From assembly GCA_021647685.1 (NCBI GenBank), contig JAKIUH010000258.1, positions 1 through 6,587 on the forward strand: DNA of 6,587 bases. The letters are read 5' to 3'. Shown piece after piece: positions 6,348 through 6,587 of the stretch (position 1 is its first letter; every line of letters starts with the position of its first letter). The notes beneath the pieces are model-generated. The model had not been told where the DNA came from. It ran no database searches and saw only the letters and a list, made by a program, of their open reading frames with translations. The stretch is from Bacteroidales bacterium (GTDB taxonomy: Bacteria; Bacteroidota; Bacteroidia; Bacteroidales; NBLH01). The translations under genes and the position numbers were made by a program.

Positions 6348-6380
6348 AAAGTGCTACATAATGTCTGTCTACAAAGTGCT
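6348..6380. repeat. Short direct repeat upstream of nhaA
   Basis: AAAGTGCT occurs at 6348-6355 and again at 6373-6380, 25 bp apart, with CTACA at 6354 and 6369 between them. They lie 20 to 52 bp before the nhaA ATG, where a promoter or regulator site could be, but an 8-bp repeat in AT-rich DNA is weak evidence. Confidence 0.3.
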
Positions 6381-6415
6381 TGATTTTTGAAAATTTAATA
6401 TTTTGATGAATTTTT

Positions 6416-6465
6416 GATTTTTTCGGTGCAGTAAATACTTGGGTATTAGACAAGCCGAAAAAATT
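6416..6465. other. Nested hairpin upstream of nhaA
   Basis: ATTTTTTCGG (6417-6426) pairs perfectly with CCGAAAAAAT (6455-6464). Inside, after a symmetric 7 x 7 internal loop, AATAC (6434-6438) pairs with GTATT (6443-6447) around a TTGG tetraloop. The T-run is on the 5' side and the A-run on the 3' side in both directions, so it is not a normal terminator. It lies about 90-135 bp before the nhaA ATG. It could be a leader RNA structure if transcription starts further upstream, or a DNA-level palindrome. Confidence 0.5.
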
Positions 6466-6528
6466 AAAAAGGCGCAAAAAAATAAATTTTCAATTCAATG
6501 ACTTTATGGACAGGCACTATATAATTGT

Positions 6529-6536
6529 CAAATATA
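6529..6536 (-). promoter_or_regulatory. Possible -7 promoter element far upstream of nhaA
   Basis: On the minus strand this reads TATATTTG, fitting TAnnTTTG. No TTTG is found at the -33 spacing. If used, the nhaA leader would be about 190 nt and would include the nested hairpin. In such AT-rich sequence the match may be chance. The rest of 6466-6587 shows no gene. Confidence 0.22.
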
Positions 6537-6587
6537 AAAAATATATCGAAAATTAGCATCATGTTAAGCCTGTTATCTCATATAAAC

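Noticed and set aside
6510..6573. ACAGGC / GCCTGT inverted repeat near the right edge
   Set aside because: Only 6 bp with a loop of about 50 nt, expected by chance.

Overview
The window looks like a piece of a Bacteroidota chromosome (Bacteroidales/Flavobacteriales type). The DNA is AT-rich, and starts are preceded by A/T-rich stretches rather than Shine-Dalgarno sequences. One promoter has the TAnnTTTG -7 element of this phylum. The proteins are typical too: a coiled-coil plus PF13568-type outer-membrane beta-barrel protein, a small lipoprotein, and an NhaA with an enlarged cytosolic loop. No RNA gene, CRISPR array or intact transposase was found.

All five genes lie on the minus strand. In transcription order they are: nhaA Na+/H+ antiporter (6328-4994), an unrecognised lipoprotein (4736-4098), a coiled-coil outer-membrane barrel protein (3791-2676), tyrS tyrosyl-tRNA synthetase (2544-1240) and a family 2 glycosyltransferase (1087-176). 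The gaps are 131 to 306 bp, and a strong hairpin terminator follows tyrS, so these look like mostly independent units rather than one operon. They share no obvious pathway: ion homeostasis, envelope proteins, translation and glycan synthesis. No single novel gene system is evident.

The more unusual material is intergenic. Between nhaA and the lipoprotein gene is a ~165-bp imperfect inverted repeat that nearly fills the gap and resembles a MITE or a long structured RNA; its imperfect pairs are mostly G.U-compatible on the plus strand only. Between the lipoprotein and barrel genes is a gene-free 306 bp with four small palindromes in 83 bp, one of them a REP-like ATCCC-GTA-GGGAT hairpin. Upstream of nhaA is a nested hairpin with 10-bp arms. 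Downstream of the glycosyltransferase is a perfect 14-bp inverted repeat.
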